Shown here: positions 1 to 7,048 of the stretch, one piece after another
Layout: the number at the start of each line of letters is the position of its first letter
Numbering within the stretch: position 1 is the first letter of the stretch
Assembly (NCBI GenBank): GCA_012837335.1
Contig: DURM01000052.1
Span: 1-64,000 of the forward strand
DNA length: 64,000 nucleotides
Direction: 5' to 3'
Origin: Bacillota bacterium
Lineage (GTDB): Bacteria; Bacillota; Limnochordia; Darwinibacteriales; DTU012
Translations under genes and position numbers: made by a program
The notes under the pieces: model-generated
The model's input: only the letters and a program-made list of their open reading frames with translations
Database searches by the model: none
Told to the model about the DNA's origin: nothing

Positions 1-1
1 G

Positions 2-106
2 AAAGTCAATCAAGACCTAATGGATCAGCTTGTCGGCTCCATCAGCAAACTGGATCAAGTTTCTGAGGTTTCTCTGTTAGCTCCGCAGCTCGCTTTACCG
101 CTATAA
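2..106 (+). CDS. C-terminal end of an unidentified protein (partial)
   Basis: An open frame enters from the left edge and stops with TAA at 104-106, giving the last 34 residues of a protein whose start lies outside the window. The tail is an alternation of short helical and beta-like segments (DLMDQLVGSISKL, then VSEVSLLAP) that resembles the ACT-like end of MgtC or DUF4956 membrane proteins. DUF4956 proteins are often encoded next to VTC-domain proteins such as the one that follows, so that identity is plausible, but it rests on context and a very short segment. Confidence 0.4.
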   Translation, partial: KVNQDLMDQLVGSISKLDQVSEVSLLAPQLALPL

Positions 107-134
107 TCTAATACGATCTAAAGGATGTTGACCT

Positions 135-920
135 GTGCGCGTGATTGAGAGATGTGAACATAAATACCTATTAGAAACCACTCAGCTGTATCAAGTGCGG
201 AATCATATGGCTGCCTGCAGCATGGAGCTGGATAATTTCTCCCGAGACGGACCTTACTATGTTCGGAGCTTGTATTTTGACACCGATGATTACCACAGCT
301 TAAATGAGAACTTAGGCGGTTTTTGGGGCCGGATAAAACTGAGGATCCGCTCCTACAGCCCGGAACCTTCAGACCGCCTTTCGGTGGAGCTAAAGACTAA
401 ACGGGGAAATCACTCCCTCAAATACAGCACTTTTATTACATATTCCAGCTACCAGACCTTTATGGAGACGAGACATTTTCCCCCCAACGACAATCCGGTT
501 TTAATCGAATTTGAGCGCTTGGTGCATCTGCGCAATCTTAGGCCTAAAGTAATTATCGAGTATGACCGTCAAGGCCTGCGTACTGAGAGAGTAGACAATC
601 TGAGGATCACATTCGACACTAATATCCGCAGCGCAGCCGCCGCAGATCTTTTTCCGGAACGGCCGATATTTCGAACCCATTACGGCAGAGGAGCAATTTT
701 GGAGATCAAATGCATGGGTTTACAGCCGCGCTGGTTGAGTTCGTGTGTGCAGCAGTACGGACTCAAATGGGTGGCAAACAGCAAGTATATGCAGAGCATT
801 GCATTAGCAAGACCGGATCTGGTTAAGCCGTCCGCTGCTCTTTTGCGCATGCCGATGGGAGTTAGTGCGCAGCAGCGTATCTATGTAAGTGGCAGTTATG
901 AGTCTACAACCCATTTTTAA
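135..920 (+). CDS. VTC domain-containing protein (polyphosphate polymerase-like)
   Basis: This 261-residue soluble protein has the layout of the VTC domain, the beta-tunnel (CYTH-like) fold that in yeast Vtc4 makes polyphosphate. Visible family landmarks run in order: ER.E.KY near residues 5-11, the VRSLYFDT strand, a basic KLRIRSY strand, VELKTK, YDRQGLR, RITFDT, LEIKCMG and a final SKY. The charged strands are those that line the tunnel and bind nucleotide phosphate and metal. Translation starts at a GTG 10 bases after AAAGGA. Bacterial members occur beside DUF4956 and CotH or lamin-tail proteins, and an exported lamin-tail protein follows here after 21 bases, suggesting one unit. Whether bacterial members polymerise phosphate is mostly untested. 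Confidence 0.85.
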   Translation: MRVIERCEHKYLLETTQLYQVRNHMAACSMELDNFSRDGPYYVRSLYFDTDDYHSLNENLGGFWGRIKLRIRSYSPEPSDRLSVELKTKRGNHSLKYSTFITYSSYQTFMETRHFPPNDNPVLIEFERLVHLRNLRPKVIIEYDRQGLRTERVDNLRITFDTNIRSAAAADLFPERPIFRTHYGRGAILEIKCMGLQPRWLSSCVQQYGLKWVANSKYMQSIALARPDLVKPSAALLRMPMGVSAQQRIYVSGSYESTTHF

Positions 921-941
921 TCCTTTAGAGAGGTGATTTAC

Positions 942-2099
942 ATGAAGCATGTAAAATTGATGCTGGCAGCGCTGATAATGGTGCTCGTGTTGGGAACTGC
1001 TGGTCTGGCTTTTACCGATCCACTGCTGGAGTTGGCGGTAAAGCTGGAGTTGGCCAGAATTAACGCAGGCGATGATTTAAAACAGATTACAACTCTTGAT
1101 CTGCGGGAACTCGGGTTATCCTCATTGGCAGGCATCGAGCAGCTTAATAATCTGGAATCGCTTGATTTGAGGGGAAACCCGATTCGCGACTTGAGCCCGA
1201 TTCAAAGCCTAACTAAGCTGAAAAGCTTAAATTTGAGAGAAACCTTGGTGACTGACTTAAGCCCTGTTAAGAATCTCACCAATCTGCAGTATTTAAACCT
1301 TCATTCCACGCCTGCTGTTGATCTCAGTGTAATCGCTAATTTGAAGAATTTGGAAACGCTGATCATGCGCAACGTTATGGTAGGTGACCAAATAGAAGTA
1401 ATTGCGGGGTTGACTAACCTGCGCAGATTGAATATCCGCAATACTGGTGTATCTGATTTAACTGTTATTGGCAGCTTGATGGAGCAAGGGGCACTCCAAA
1501 ACCTGAAGGGATTGGGAATCGATGCGGAAGTCGATATCCGCGATAATCCACTGTTTGCCGATCCTCGATCGGATGATTATGCACCTGTTAGACCATACTG
1601 GCAGAATATTGCCGTACGCGAGCCGCTTAGTCTGCCTGAGATTACTGCTCAGCTGGTTTACATTAACGAGGTTATGTCTTCTAATGGAGGAGTAATTCGC
1701 GATCGCTACGGAGACAGCCCTGACTGGATTGAACTGTACAACCCCCATGAGCGGGATGTTGACTTATCCGGATTCTACTTAAGTGACTCAGATAATCAGG
1801 TAGACAAGTGGCGGATTCCTGACGGTACAGTAATTAAGGCAGGAACTTACCTGCTGATTTTTGCATCAAGCAAAGATACTGTCATCAATGGCGAACTGCA
1901 CACGAATTTCAACATCAGCGCAGCAGGGGAACCGATTATTCTCTCGGATGCGGAGCTGAGGTTGGTGGACTTCCTGCCGGCGGTAGAGATTCCTCGGAAC
2001 ATCAGCTTTGGCAGAGTGCCGGATGGCGGAAAGGATATGAGGTTCATGACGATCCCGACACCGGGAGTCGAAAATACAGAGCGGGGTTCATATCAGTAA
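942..2099 (+). CDS. Exported leucine-rich-repeat protein with C-terminal lamin-tail domain
   Basis: A signal peptide (about residues 1-24, ending near LGTAGLAF) is followed by five to six internalin-type leucine-rich repeats of about 22 residues (L..L..L.L..N.I.DLSPI) over roughly residues 45-180. A lamin-tail (LTD) domain follows at about 235-385, recognisable from YINEVMSSN, DWIELYNP, DLSGFYLSD and NFNISAAGEPIILSD. LTD domains are found in secreted surface proteins and next to CotH-type spore-coat kinases. ATG 942 is preferred over GTG 933 because GAGAGGTG ends six bases before it while GTG 933 lies inside that site. It probably sits outside the membrane as a binding protein; no catalytic domain is seen and the ligand is unknown. 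Confidence 0.75.
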   Translation: MKHVKLMLAALIMVLVLGTAGLAFTDPLLELAVKLELARINAGDDLKQITTLDLRELGLSSLAGIEQLNNLESLDLRGNPIRDLSPIQSLTKLKSLNLRETLVTDLSPVKNLTNLQYLNLHSTPAVDLSVIANLKNLETLIMRNVMVGDQIEVIAGLTNLRRLNIRNTGVSDLTVIGSLMEQGALQNLKGLGIDAEVDIRDNPLFADPRSDDYAPVRPYWQNIAVREPLSLPEITAQLVYINEVMSSNGGVIRDRYGDSPDWIELYNPHERDVDLSGFYLSDSDNQVDKWRIPDGTVIKAGTYLLIFASSKDTVINGELHTNFNISAAGEPIILSDAELRLVDFLPAVEIPRNISFGRVPDGGKDMRFMTIPTPGVENTERGSYQ

Positions 2100-2113
2100 A
2101 ATGAGCAACAATA

Positions 2114-2138
2114 AAGTCCCAAGCGCTGCTTGGGACTT
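2114..2138. terminator. Convergent hairpin terminator
   Basis: An 11-bp perfect stem (AAGTCCCAAGC / GCTTGGGACTT) with a 3-base loop lies between the LRR/lamin-tail gene and the reverse-strand aroF. Arms of A and T on both sides let it act in both directions; the downstream T-run is short on the + strand. Confidence 0.75.
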
Positions 2139-2142
2139 CTTT

Positions 2143-3159
2143 CTATAGGATATGTGTTTGACTTACTGCTTGGATTTGCTTGACAGATGCCACCAGCTGC
2201 TTAAATCTTTCAGGTTTCAGCGATTGACTGCCATCTGATAAGGCTGTTTCCGGTTCGTGGTGAACTTCGACCATCAGTCCATCAGCACCAGCAGCAATGG
2301 CCGCTTTGGCTAAAGGCTCAACCATCCGCCATTTTCCGGCCGCATGGCTGGGATCGCAGACAACGGGCAGATGAGAAAGCTCTTTGATTGCAACAATCGC
2401 GCTGATATCGAGGGTATTGCGGGTATATGTTTCAAATGTGCGAATTCCTCTTTCGCACAGAATGACCTTGTCGTTACCGGCAGCAAGAATATACTCTGCA
2501 GCCATCAGCAGCTCCTCAATCGTGGCAGACAAACCACGTTTTAACAGCACCACCCGATCAGTTTGACCCACTTTTTTCAGCAGGGCAAAGTTCTGCATGT
2601 TGCGGGCTCCAATCTGAATCACATCCGCATATTCAGCGATCAAGTCCACAGTATCAACCGACATGCATTCTGTTACAATCGGCATTCCGGTCAATTCTTT
2701 TGCTTCCTGCAGAAGTTTTAGCCCCTCTTCACCTAATCCTTGAAAGCTGTAAGGGGAAGTACGGGGCTTGAATGCTCCGCCGCGGAGGAGATCGGCACCG
2801 CCTAATTTCACCTGTTGAGCAATTGTCATCAGTTGGTCTCTGCTTTCAACAGAGCAGGGTCCTGCGATCATTAGGACATTGCCGCCCCCGATTTTATGAC
2901 CGGCAATATCAATAACAGTGTCCTCAGGATGGAAAGTGCGGCTGACCCGCTTAAAAGGATGCTGGACTCTTAAAATCCGGTCAACAAAGGGATTGGCTTC
3001 AAATTGACTCTCATTCAGATGAATGGTATCTCCGATTAATCCAATTACAGTATAGTTTTCACCCTGTGAGAAATTGATCTCAAATCCTAGCTTGAGCAGC
3101 CGATTTTTGATCGCTTCGATTTCCTGGACCGGAGTATTTGGCTTCATGACAATAACCAT
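2143..3159 (-). CDS. aroF: 3-deoxy-7-phosphoheptulonate (DAHP) synthase, type I-beta
   Basis: It catalyses the first shikimate-pathway step, condensing phosphoenolpyruvate and erythrose 4-phosphate. The 338-residue protein has the N-terminal ferredoxin-like (ACT-like) regulatory domain (about 1-70, opening MVIVMKPN) and the TIM barrel with MIAGPCSVES, GGAFKPRTSPYSFQG, QIGARNMQNF, LLKRG and CDPSHAAGKW, which carry substrate and metal ligands. The arrangement matches the Thermotoga-type enzyme regulated by tyrosine or phenylalanine through that domain. The first ATG is chosen because the family begins M.IVMK and AAAGGGGG precedes it. It is a single gene with its own consensus promoter; aroK and aroQ lie separately at 29.6-30.6 kb. 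Confidence 0.95.
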   Translation of the reverse strand: MVIVMKPNTPVQEIEAIKNRLLKLGFEINFSQGENYTVIGLIGDTIHLNESQFEANPFVDRILRVQHPFKRVSRTFHPEDTVIDIAGHKIGGGNVLMIAGPCSVESRDQLMTIAQQVKLGGADLLRGGAFKPRTSPYSFQGLGEEGLKLLQEAKELTGMPIVTECMSVDTVDLIAEYADVIQIGARNMQNFALLKKVGQTDRVVLLKRGLSATIEELLMAAEYILAAGNDKVILCERGIRTFETYTRNTLDISAIVAIKELSHLPVVCDPSHAAGKWRMVEPLAKAAIAAGADGLMVEVHHEPETALSDGSQSLKPERFKQLVASVKQIQAVSQTHIL

Positions 3160-3180
3160 GGCGGTTCCCCCTTTATAATC

Positions 3181-3219
3181 GAAAAAGAAACTCAGCCCGA
3201 GGGAGCCGATTTTCTTTCA
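3181..3219 (-). promoter_or_regulatory. Leader hairpin in the aroF 5' untranslated region
   Basis: On the reverse strand the short leader between promoter and ribosome-binding site can fold as GAAAGAAA...TTTCTTTTTC around an inner GCTC/GGGC helix, followed by a T-rich run. It looks like a weak terminator or a 5' stabilising hairpin. I see no leader peptide or T-box core. Confidence 0.35.
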
Positions 3220-3223
3220 GTAA

Positions 3224-3252
3224 ATTATATAGATTACCCCCCTGATTGTCAA
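3224..3252 (-). promoter_or_regulatory. Sigma-A promoter of aroF
   Basis: On the reverse strand TTGACA (3252-3247) and TATAAT (3229-3224) match both consensus hexamers exactly with the optimal 17-bp spacer. The expected start is near 3217, leaving a leader of about 58 bases before aroF. Confidence 0.85.
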
Positions 3253-3374
3253 GGGTAAGTGAACTGGATAACTTACATTTAGCGGAAGGATTTTACTTTT
3301 AAACTCTCGAAGTGTAAACTACAACTATTTTAGTGTATAATAATCACAGAATATACAGCAAAGAAGGTGATTTT

Positions 3375-4646
3375 GTGGGGATTGTATCTGAGTTAGTTCG
3401 CCACATACCGATCCCGAAAATGGTAAAGGTAAAACAGCGCTTCGACGCTGATCAGTTAGATGATGTAGTGGGAGAGTTGAGAGCCCGACTCCAGGCACCA
3501 GAAATTAGGGAGATGATTAAGCCGGGTATGTCGATTGCCATTGCTGTAGGCAGCCGCGGAGTTAATCAGATAGAAGCGATTACTCGGACTACGGTTGAGT
3601 TTTTGAAGGAGCTGAAAGCGGAGCCTTTTATCGTTCCCAGCATGGGCAGTCACGGTGGTGCCACCGCTGAAGGCCAGAAGGAAGTTCTCCGCCACCTAGG
3701 CATTACTGAGGAGTCGGTTGGAGCACCAATTCGCTCATCGATGGAAGTAAATAAGATTGGTGAGTTAGAAAATGGTCTCCCGGTTTATGTTGATCGATAT
3801 GCCTGTGAGGCAGATGGTATTGTTGTGATCAACCGTATCAAGCCCCATACAGCGTTTCGCGGTCCGATCGAAAGCGGACTGATGAAAATGCTGAGTATTG
3901 GACTTGGCAAGCAAAAAGGCGCAGAGGCCTGCCATCAGCTTGGTTTTAAACATATGGCTGAGCATGTACCGGCAATGGCCAAGGTTATCATTGATAAACT
4001 GCCGGTGCTGTTTGGTGTTGGTACTGTAGAAAATGCCTTTGACCGGGTAGCGAAGATTCAAGTAATCCCAGCGCAGAACATCGAAGAAGAGGAAAAGAAG
4101 CTGTTAGAGCTGGCCAAGGCTAATATGCCTAAGCTGTGGTTTGACCAGATTGATGTGCTGGTAATTGATGAGATTGGGAAAAACATCAGCGGCGATGGAT
4201 TCGATCCTAATGTGGTGGGACGCTATCCCACTCCATATGCCTATGGCGGTCCTGATGTCACTAAGATTGTGATTCTTGATTTAACAGAGGAAACAGAGGG
4301 GAATGCTAACGGAATCGGTACAGCTGATTTTACGACCAAATACTGTGTGGCTAAGGTGGATTATGAGAAAATATATGCCAATGGGCTGACCTCAACAGTA
4401 GTTGCACCTACAAAGATACCAACAACTCTAGACAATGATCGGGAAGCGATTCAAGCGGCTGTAAAGACCAGCAATATCCTTGATTTTACCAAGGTTCGTT
4501 TGGTACGCATCAAAAACACCCTTGAAGTAGGCCAAATAGAGGTTTCTGAATCCATGATCCCAGAGGTAGAGAAGCATCCAAATCTGGAGATCTTAACAGA
4601 ACCTTATGAATGGGAGTTTGACAGCGAAGGCAATCTGATCCGCTGA
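3375..4646 (+). CDS. LarA-like (DUF2088) racemase-family protein
   Basis: This 423-residue cytoplasmic protein has the LarA/DUF2088 N-terminal domain, the fold of nickel-pincer-dependent lactate racemase and its many uncharacterised relatives. Supporting segments are AIAVGSRG, PSMGSHGGATAEGQ, NRIKPHTAFRGPIESGLMKML and IGLGKQKGAE; the His in KPH and the Lys in GLMKML sit in family-conserved positions. GTG 3375 is chosen because AAGAAGGTGA lies just upstream. A TATAAT at 3336-3341 may be its -10 box. The gene precedes an SDR of uronate or sugar-acid type, so a sugar-acid epimerase or racemase role is a reasonable inference. Cofactor genes larB, larC and larE are not in the window, so nickel dependence is not shown. 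Confidence 0.75.
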   Translation: MGIVSELVRHIPIPKMVKVKQRFDADQLDDVVGELRARLQAPEIREMIKPGMSIAIAVGSRGVNQIEAITRTTVEFLKELKAEPFIVPSMGSHGGATAEGQKEVLRHLGITEESVGAPIRSSMEVNKIGELENGLPVYVDRYACEADGIVVINRIKPHTAFRGPIESGLMKMLSIGLGKQKGAEACHQLGFKHMAEHVPAMAKVIIDKLPVLFGVGTVENAFDRVAKIQVIPAQNIEEEEKKLLELAKANMPKLWFDQIDVLVIDEIGKNISGDGFDPNVVGRYPTPYAYGGPDVTKIVILDLTEETEGNANGIGTADFTTKYCVAKVDYEKIYANGLTSTVVAPTKIPTTLDNDREAIQAAVKTSNILDFTKVRLVRIKNTLEVGQIEVSESMIPEVEKHPNLEILTEPYEWEFDSEGNLIR

Positions 4647-4700
4647 TCAACAATAGATCAAGAGTGGAACACAAACATTTTTAGAAAGGGGCTGGAAAAA

Positions 4701-5471
4701 TTGTCCGATCTATTTAGTTTAGAAGGAAAAACAGCGGTTATCCTGGGAGGAAACAGCACGCTTGCCCGCGCCATTACTGAAGGTTTTGTTAAATATGGCG
4801 CAAAGATCGCCTCGGTGGTTATGAGTCCGGAGCTTGCTCCCGAAGTTGAAGAAGAGGTGCGTGCTCTTGGCGGTGAAATCAAGTCATTTTTCGCGGATGT
4901 GACCGATTTAGAATCAGTCCAAAAAGCCGCAGATGATATTCAGGCATGGGCTGGTACAATTGATGTCCTGCTGTATGCTCCCGGTGTCAACAGCAGCACT
5001 CCATTTTTGGAGCTGGATATGGAAGAGTGGGACAAGATTATGGCTGTTAACCTCAGGGGCTGCGTTGCAGCTTGCCAGATTTTCGCCAAGAAAATGATTG
5101 AGCAGGGAACAGGCGGCAGCATTATCAATATTTCGTCTGTTTCATCAGGACCACCCCTGTCTAAGGTATTCACTTATTCTGCTTCTAAAGCAGCTATCAA
5201 TAACATAACTCAGTATTTAGCTCGAGAATTAGCACCATATAACATTAGAGTAAACGCGATTATTCCCGGCTTTTTCCCAGCCGAGCAGAATCGCAGGATT
5301 TTAACAGAAGAACGTGTCGCAGATATCATGCGCCACACTCCAATGAAGCGCTTTGGCGAACCAAGAGAGCTGCAGGGTGTATGTCTCTGGTTAGCATCTG
5401 AAAAAGCTTCCAGCTATGTTACTGGATCTTTGGTAAGAGTTGATGGCGGCTTTGGAGCCATGACAATCTAA
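4701..5471 (+). CDS. SDR-family oxidoreductase, UxuB (D-mannonate/fructuronate reductase)-like
   Basis: A 256-residue short-chain dehydrogenase with Rossmann fold. Catalytic Ser (145-148 region, NISSVSS), Tyr159 and Lys163 (YSASK) are present, as is the NVN-like AVNLRG segment. The stretch PGFFPAEQNR is typical of SDR-type D-mannonate oxidoreductases, which reduce fructuronate in uronate breakdown, and fits the pectin methylesterase gene at 9.9 kb. The nucleotide-binding turn is GGNSTLARA rather than TG...GIG, which may alter cofactor binding or orientation. A TTG start follows AAAGGGG. It lies 54 bases after the LarA-like gene and probably shares its transcript. Substrate assignment is inference; a general sugar-acid dehydrogenase is the alternative. 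Confidence 0.8.
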   Translation: MSDLFSLEGKTAVILGGNSTLARAITEGFVKYGAKIASVVMSPELAPEVEEEVRALGGEIKSFFADVTDLESVQKAADDIQAWAGTIDVLLYAPGVNSSTPFLELDMEEWDKIMAVNLRGCVAACQIFAKKMIEQGTGGSIINISSVSSGPPLSKVFTYSASKAAINNITQYLARELAPYNIRVNAIIPGFFPAEQNRRILTEERVADIMRHTPMKRFGEPRELQGVCLWLASEKASSYVTGSLVRVDGGFGAMTI

Positions 5472-5495
5472 TGAAGTTTTTTGGAGGGGATCACT

Positions 5496-5870
5496 GTGAA
5501 AAGCAGATCGCTTTATTTGGCAGTTTTAGCAGCACTTGTGGTTGTAGGGCTGTTTTCAGCAGTCGCATTGTCCGAGAGTGATACGATCAACATCAAGGTT
5601 ATTCTCAGTGAAAACAATGGTCAAAATCCGATTGTCTATTACTTTAAACTGAGTAAAGACACCAACTATACACTGCTAGAATTGATGGAGCGCAAATTTG
5701 TAATCGAGCAGCAAAACGGGTTCATAACCTCAATTCAAGGCAGAGCCGCATCAACAGAAGCGCGCACCGCTTGGATGTATGACATCAATGGTGAGATGGC
5801 CTTCGTTGGAGCAGCCGAGTACAAGATTAAAGATGGAGACGTTTATCACTGGGATTTACGAAAATGGTAG
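5496..5870 (+). CDS. Exported DUF4430 (transcobalamin C-terminal-like) protein
   Basis: A 124-residue protein with a signal peptide or N-terminal anchor (about 1-25, no lipobox cysteine) and one DUF4430 domain, shown by ITSIQGRAA, AWMYDINGE and the closing VYHWDLRKW. This beta-rich domain resembles the C-terminal half of transcobalamin, and many bacterial copies sit beside cobalamin-type ECF transporters, as here where the next gene overlaps by seven bases. It may capture a corrinoid or another cofactor outside the cell for the S component. GTG 5496 is preferred over TTG 5481 because GGAGGGGATC lies between them. The ligand is inferred from family context only. Confidence 0.75.
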   Translation: MKSRSLYLAVLAALVVVGLFSAVALSESDTINIKVILSENNGQNPIVYYFKLSKDTNYTLLELMERKFVIEQQNGFITSIQGRAASTEARTAWMYDINGEMAFVGAAEYKIKDGDVYHWDLRKW

Positions 5871-6382
5871 CAGGAAATAAAGTAAAAGAACTAGCGATTA
5901 TAGCAATGCTTTCAGCTGCTAGTGTTGCGGGCAGGGTTGTAATGACACCAATTCCTGGTCTGCAGCCTACCACAGTTATTGTTATGGTAACAACCATGGG
6001 ATTGGGATTAAGACAGGGGCTTTTGGTTGTCTTGATCAGCACCATGGTATCCAATCTACAACTTGGGCATGGAGTTTGGACTTTATTCCAGCTCCTTGCC
6101 TGGTCTGTGGTGGCAGTGATCAGCTATTTTTACGGGAAAAGCCGCTGGAGTAACTATCTAATTATATCGTCAGTCGTGGCGGGGTTTACCGGAATAATCT
6201 ACGGCATGATTGTTTCTCTTAACGGTCTGCTGTTCACTAAAAGGATCATTGCATATTATTTAGCAGGCTTACCGCACGATATAACGCACGCCATCGGAAA
6301 CTTTGCGATTTATTTCGCGATTGGCGGTCGCTTGCAGCGCTTGCTTAAGAGTTACAGCGCGGCTTATTTTGGCAGAAAATAA
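5864..6382 (+). CDS. ECF transporter S component
   Basis: A 172-residue membrane protein with five to six hydrophobic segments and the ECF-type substrate-binding layout: an N-terminal helix AIIAMLSAASVAGRVV, then PTTVIVMVTTMGLGLRQG and further helices. S components give substrate specificity to energy-coupling-factor vitamin importers; the shared ATPases and EcfT are not in this window. The start codon overlaps the stop of the DUF4430 gene (ATGGTAG), pointing to translational coupling and a joint function. Cobalamin or a precursor is the best guess from that partner. Because a biotin-dependent decarboxylase follows, biotin is a second possibility, although the sequence does not look like BioY. 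Confidence 0.75.
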   Translation: MVAGNKVKELAIIAMLSAASVAGRVVMTPIPGLQPTTVIVMVTTMGLGLRQGLLVVLISTMVSNLQLGHGVWTLFQLLAWSVVAVISYFYGKSRWSNYLIISSVVAGFTGIIYGMIVSLNGLLFTKRIIAYYLAGLPHDITHAIGNFAIYFAIGGRLQRLLKSYSAAYFGRK

Positions 6383-6393
6383 GCCGCTTTTTT
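6359..6393 (+). terminator. Rho-independent terminator overlapping the end of the ECF-S gene
   Basis: A perfect 12-bp stem (GCGGCTTATTTT / AAAATAAGCCGC), a 5-base loop and six T residues. The left arm lies inside the last codons of the ECF-S gene. It separates the DUF4430/ECF pair from the decarboxylase genes. Confidence 0.85.
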
Positions 6394-6405
6394 GGAGAAT
6401 AGGAG

Positions 6406-6669
6406 GTGATCGTTATCAGCTCATTAGAGATCAGCATAGTTGGTGGCGGCATAGTGTTCTTAATCTTGATCATACTGGCTGTGTTAATTGAGCTGGTCGG
6501 GCGTTTTATTGGATCATCGCAGACGGCTGTTAAGAGCCCTCCCAAGGAGAAACCCAAGCTAGTCAATAGCGATTCAGACGAGATAATAAAACGCGATATC
6601 GCGATTATTACCGCACTTATGCACCAGCTCGGTCATGAAGGTGATATTAAAGTCAAGGCAATCAAATAG
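6406..6669 (+). CDS. OadG-family gamma subunit of a sodium-pumping decarboxylase
   Basis: A small 87-residue protein with one N-terminal membrane helix (GGGIVFLILIILAVLIELVG) and a charged C-terminal tail, the layout of decarboxylase gamma subunits that hold the complex together and bind the alpha subunit. Its place directly before a biotin carrier, OadB and OadA genes supports this more than its poorly conserved sequence. The start is uncertain: GTG 6406 overlaps a strong AGGAGG at 6401-6406, so initiation there must use GGAG at 6394-6397. Alternatively a non-standard codon just downstream (ATC 6415) uses the AGGAGG. Confidence 0.7.
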   Translation: MIVISSLEISIVGGGIVFLILIILAVLIELVGRFIGSSQTAVKSPPKEKPKLVNSDSDEIIKRDIAIITALMHQLGHEGDIKVKAIK

Positions 6670-6684
6670 ATGGGAGGAAAACAA

Positions 6685-7035
6685 ATGATCAAATATCGGG
6701 TAAAAGTAGATGGCAGAGAATATGAAGTAGAAGTGGAACAGCTTACGAAAACAGCAGTCAAATCTGAACCAGCGCAGGCTGAAAAACCTCCAGTAAAGCA
6801 AAGTGCTCCAGCTCAAACACCGGCTGGTACTGAAGTAAAGGCACCGCTGGCCGGCACAATTCTATCAGTAAAGGTTAAAGTAGGGGATCAAGTTAACGCA
6901 GGAGACGTGCTCTTAACTCTGGAAGCCTTAAAGTTGGAAAACGAGATCACCTCCCCGGTGTCCGGTACTGTTGCACAAATCATCAGTTCAGGTGAAACAG
7001 TTGAGACAGACCACGTACTTGCCATCATCAGTTAG
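6685..7035 (+). CDS. Biotin carrier protein of the decarboxylase, with an A-L-K-L site
   Basis: A 116-residue free-standing biotinyl/lipoyl carrier. The N-terminal part (IKYRVKVDGREYEVEVE) matches the methylmalonyl-CoA or oxaloacetate decarboxylase carrier type, followed by a Pro/Ala/Lys-rich linker (about 25-50) and an 80-residue swinging domain with VGDQVNAGDVL and SPVSGTV. It shuttles the carboxyl group from the alpha subunit to the sodium pump. The modified lysine sits in EALKLENE, whereas carriers almost always have A-M-K-M; both methionines are leucine here. ATG 6685 follows GGGAGGAAAA; a start at 6670 would place the ribosome-binding site inside the gene. It is 13 bases before oadB. 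Confidence 0.9.
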   Translation: MIKYRVKVDGREYEVEVEQLTKTAVKSEPAQAEKPPVKQSAPAQTPAGTEVKAPLAGTILSVKVKVGDQVNAGDVLLTLEALKLENEITSPVSGTVAQIISSGETVETDHVLAIIS

Positions 7036-7048
7036 GGAGGGGCATTAA

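Noticed and set aside
3150-3180. T-box-like GGGGGAACCGCC upstream of aroF
   Set aside because: It resembles the T-box core GGGTGGTACCGCG only partly, coincides with the ribosome-binding site, and the short leader has no specifier stem.
4647-4700. Small gene or terminator between the LarA-like and SDR genes
   Set aside because: No stem-loop with T-run and no frame with a ribosome-binding site; the genes are probably co-transcribed.
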